Assembly (NCBI GenBank): GCA_002314805.1
Contig: DCHJ01000082.1
Coordinates: 713 to 24,937, forward strand
Direction: 5' to 3'
Origin: Lachnospiraceae bacterium UBA1755
Lineage (GTDB): Bacteria; Bacillota; Clostridia; Lachnospirales; Lachnospiraceae
DNA length: 24,225 bases
The notes below the pieces were generated by a model. It worked only from the letters and a program-made list of their open reading frames with translations. It was not told where the DNA came from and did no database searches. The translations under genes were made by a program, and so were the position numbers. Positions within the stretch are counted from its first letter, which is position 1; the number at the start of each line of letters is the position of its first letter. Shown here one piece after another: positions 22,301 to 24,225 of this stretch.

Positions 22301-24225
22301 TATAATCCGGGTATAGGAGTCGGGGGACCTGTGGAGTATACAGTCGGCTATGGGTCCAAACATACAGTTAAGGGAGTCGGCACAGGCAGTGATTATATTA
22401 ATTTCACACCATTGGCCGGGCAGATGTTCTCCGGCTGGTGGGAGTACGAAGATCCGGTAAGAGGTACGCAAAGCGTTAAGCCAGGTACGGAGCTGACGAT
22501 TACTGAGGATATCAAGCTGACAGCGCAGTGGACTCCGGAGCAGTACAGTGTGAAATACGAGAAGGGCGATCATGGTATTGGGGGACCATATCCGGATCCC
22601 TTGTCGTATGAGTACGATGACGATGTGACCGTAAAGACACTTGCAGCAACCGGAATAACTGCCGCGCCGGGCTATAGGTTCGATGGCTGGAAAGCTGACG
22701 GAGTAACGGAGCCATATAAGGGGGGAGAAACCTTTAAGATCAAGGGCAACGTAACCTTAACGGCACAGTGGAGCAAGACTTATAGTGTGACATATAAGAA
22801 GGGCGATTATGGTATAGGGGGTCCGTATACCGATCCGTTGACGTACAAGTACGATGAATATGTGACCGTAAAGACACTTGCAGCAACCGAAATAACTGCT
22901 GTATCAGGCTATACGTTCGTTGGCTGGAATGACGGGACCGATACCCATCAGCCTGGAGATACCTTCCAGATCAAGGGCGATACTGAGCTTACAGCGCAGT
23001 GGAAGAGGGCATACACGATTACATATATACGCGGAGCTCATGGAATCGGGACCGGTGTTAGCGACACTGCAGCTGTTGACTCCACATATACAGTGAGGGA
23101 TCTTGCATCATCCGGAATTACAGCAGAGGAAAACTATGAATTTACTTATTGGACTTACGGAAATGATAAATACTATCCGGGAGAAACATTTGAGGTAAGT
23201 GGAAATGTGACACTTTGTGCCCAATGGAAGGGAAAAGACTGCAAGGTGACCTACAAAGCCGGAGACCATGGCAGCGGAGTCGGCAGCACTGACACGGTAG
23301 AGTATGGTAAGAGCTATACGATCAAGTACCCGGGTCTGGTAGGAATTACAGCGCAGGCTGGCTATGCCTTAGATTACTGGAGTGATGGCAGCAACACATA
23401 CCGTGTGAATCAAATAATTACTGTAACAGCAGATATGGAACTGACTGCGCACTGGAAGGCAATGTACAGTTGTACAGTTAAATACAGGCGAGACGAGCTG
23501 CATACTTCTGGATTATATACAGATCCTAATAAATATGATCCAGGTGATGATGTAATAGTAAAGTCATTTGACGAGACTGGATTAATTGCTGACGAAGGCA
23601 AAACGTTTACCGGCTGGAAGGACCAGTACAATAATCCTTATCAACCAGGTGATACGTTCCAGATCACCAGTCGCTATATAGAACTCACGGGGCAGTGGGT
23701 CCAGAGTGAATATACTGTTACATATAACAGGGGTGATTATGGAATAGGTGATGACTTCACATTGCCTTCGAAAGTCAAACATAGTTGGTTTATTACCGTA
23801 AGTACACTTGAAGAGACAGGAATAACAGCTAAGCCCGGCTATACGTTTGATTGTTGGCAAGACGGGACAGCAAAATATTATCCGGGTACGCCCTTACAAG
23901 TCTATAAAAACATGAAATTTGTCGCGCTTTGGACACAGGATGAGTATACGGTTACATACAAGAAGGGTAATCATGGAGGAGGAGAGGACTATCCCGATCC
24001 GTCAAAGTACACTTATGGAAAGAATGCTACAGTAAAGGGTCTTGCCGATACGACGATCACGGCAGCAGAGGGCTATAAATTCATCGGTTGGAAGGATGAA
24101 ACAGGTCAGGACGTCGCGATAGGATCAGAGCTGACGATGACTCGCAGCAGGGAGCTTACGGCACAGTGGGAAGCAAAGAACGACTATAGTGTAACGTATA
24201 AGCCGGGAGCCCACGGAAGCGGAAC
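19361..24225 (+). CDS. giant secreted protein with InlB-type repeats, 3' end outside the window
   Basis: The frame stays open for 1621 codons to the window end. A signal peptide (about 1-29, ending VFA) is followed by an acidic, Ser/Thr-rich stretch and a beta domain with ITLEADPGTFDAD and AAFDITIHDKDGNEI that is common in wall-anchored proteins. An InlB/Flg_new-type repeat comes next (about 330-400), then a BspA/DUF285-like region (about 403-597) with TNMSGMF and TNMSSMF, then two more InlB-type repeats (about 696-851). A diverged unit follows, and from residue 977 a tandem array with the pattern YxVTYxxGxHG, GITAxxGYxFxGW, PGxTF and ELTAQW. It is probably an adhesin or other surface-exposed protein; the anchor must lie downstream. 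GAGGTG five bases before the ATG supports the start. Confidence 0.9.
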   Translation, partial: MTGRNIKAFLAKILVITMLVNTVGSPVFAATGDMDKASLTPAYDTYDSCDAGYDTETADGIDQITDTPELGSETESGEENDAEGEISGTGTASGQEGIGEEPETDSSSDGVEEQDGYIEESTISETEILYTACGGYGITLEADPGTFDADAQPELHAVCINDEDTLNKIRASIADDGTGVGRVAAFDITIHDKDGNEIQPQKEVRLSFKELTGTDSEADYTGDVASPSDASADTVDETRMDSAEDSLDTELDGLVELDIDIAEDTAVKYAEQEDTEQEDTEPENIVEVFHFKDADAAPEYLGIGVQGEELEVGAEHFSIYVLAALNADEYTVTFVTYDGDENCPEPQSILAGGHVTDPGYTSQRAGYVFAGWYEDQAFTDKWTFETDTISGDTTLYARFAQAKMKPGYTWADKTGNGQSIFSGDYAYAATIKKIIFTEAVPASYSFRWDASADNIGSVMCYVDTAGTALYIHAAAEKIFANEDSSNMFTGKVDGFRSLFSSVESIEGMELLDTSNTTNMSGMFSYLTAYGEEIVVPFNTEKVTNMSSMFEGFGSKISKKIDVTAFYTPALENMENMFKVYTDVQSGFEIWLEEPNEESYSTSDDDSFKYNTRFITDNVTTFYGVFSIGPLSTIYSYNFDLNNPIISENQQQAYGLVGVKGEKGSNAGYDDPLKMQDSKNLRLDTDEYKGGFTQPSYFVTFDPNPPKNWDAYLAPGTVSPRRVHYSECVPEPDNATSVGHVFSGWFTDKECTQRYDFTEKVYSDITLYAGWDITLYTVHFEANKGRLRETGATPADQLVASGGKAKDPGEMEGPPPGATHNTFIGWFTDNNYETLYDFDTPVTQDITLYAGYGDIFTAKYVPGQHGNNYDKKDEDGNFVEKVPILYTKVDNVDNYTYLDRITGKYSRSNYRILYPGTGGLNNNQIDFRGDAGYAFSYWDLGGVQFDKDNLDLFLNSQHYRYYQENGFVFTAHWEERTCTVTYNPGIGVGGPVEYTVGYGSKHTVKGVGTGSDYINFTPLAGQMFSGWWEYEDPVRGTQSVKPGTELTITEDIKLTAQWTPEQYSVKYEKGDHGIGGPYPDPLSYEYDDDVTVKTLAATGITAAPGYRFDGWKADGVTEPYKGGETFKIKGNVTLTAQWSKTYSVTYKKGDYGIGGPYTDPLTYKYDEYVTVKTLAATEITAVSGYTFVGWNDGTDTHQPGDTFQIKGDTELTAQWKRAYTITYIRGAHGIGTGVSDTAAVDSTYTVRDLASSGITAEENYEFTYWTYGNDKYYPGETFEVSGNVTLCAQWKGKDCKVTYKAGDHGSGVGSTDTVEYGKSYTIKYPGLVGITAQAGYALDYWSDGSNTYRVNQIITVTADMELTAHWKAMYSCTVKYRRDELHTSGLYTDPNKYDPGDDVIVKSFDETGLIADEGKTFTGWKDQYNNPYQPGDTFQITSRYIELTGQWVQSEYTVTYNRGDYGIGDDFTLPSKVKHSWFITVSTLEETGITAKPGYTFDCWQDGTAKYYPGTPLQVYKNMKFVALWTQDEYTVTYKKGNHGGGEDYPDPSKYTYGKNATVKGLADTTITAAEGYKFIGWKDETGQDVAIGSELTMTRSRELTAQWEAKNDYSVTYKPGAHGSG
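22289..24225 (+). repeat. array of 75-81 residue InlB-type repeats, eight full copies and part of a ninth
   Basis: Unit ends set at the closing aromatic (TAQW-like) motif are 22289-22531, 22532-22771, 22772-23002, 23003-23227, 23228-23455, 23456-23698, 23699-23932 and 23933-24169; a ninth begins at 24170. Lengths run from 225 to 243 bp. Units two and three share long nucleotide identity, for example GTAAAGACACTTGCAGCAAC in both, pointing to recent duplication; the others have diverged. The array continues past the window. Confidence 0.88.

Overview
The window reads as a chromosomal segment of a Gram-positive anaerobe of the class Clostridia, most likely a Lachnospiraceae-type gut or rumen organism. 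The family-level guess is an inference and was not searched. It rests on AGGAGG-type ribosome binding sites, a HrcA/CIRCE heat-shock operator, a lipoprotein-type ABC binding protein, a membrane-anchored DUF5711-like protein and a secreted InlB-type repeat protein. Gene density is high, and no rRNA, tRNA, phage, transposase or CRISPR locus was seen.

Layout. 1-2840: end of argG, then argH, the last two steps of arginine synthesis, separated by a 368-bp gap with its own likely promoter. 3035-4600 (minus): a BCCT-family transporter with a strong promoter and a probable TTG start. 5139-6627: a HIT-family hydrolase followed 7 bp later by murG (lipid II synthesis). 6892-8169: pgi (glucose-6-phosphate isomerase). 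8690-12163: three overlapping genes, namely a coiled-coil membrane protein of unknown function, a single-pass DUF5711-like propeller protein and a ROK-family glucokinase. 12526-15114: clpB, driven by a promoter that overlaps a perfect CIRCE element. 15219-15959: a PlsC-type acyltransferase. 16316-18816: a polar amino-acid type ABC importer (lipoprotein, permease, ATPase). 19361 to the window end: the first 1621 codons of a giant secreted protein with a BspA/DUF285-like region and a long array of InlB-type repeats, preceded by an AT-rich control region full of inverted repeats.

How the genes relate. pgi and the ROK kinase both act on the glucose/glucose-6-phosphate node, and murG and the acyltransferase serve the envelope. 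The BCCT carrier, the ABC importer and the giant surface protein face outward. Most of these are neighbours rather than one pathway; only 5139-6627, 8690-12163 and 16316-18816 look like co-transcribed units.

The most unusual signal lies between the genes. The last 99 bp of pgi (33 codons including the stop) are repeated three times directly downstream of the gene, with units of 99, 98 and 99 bp. murG, the gene just before it, carries two downstream 99-bp units whose last 69 bp clearly copy its own end. Shorter tandem arrays sit in other gaps: 15 bp x4 after argG, 15 bp x6 after the BCCT gene, 42 bp x3 before the HIT gene and 13 bp x3 before clpB. Two related long palindromes flank the clpB control region.
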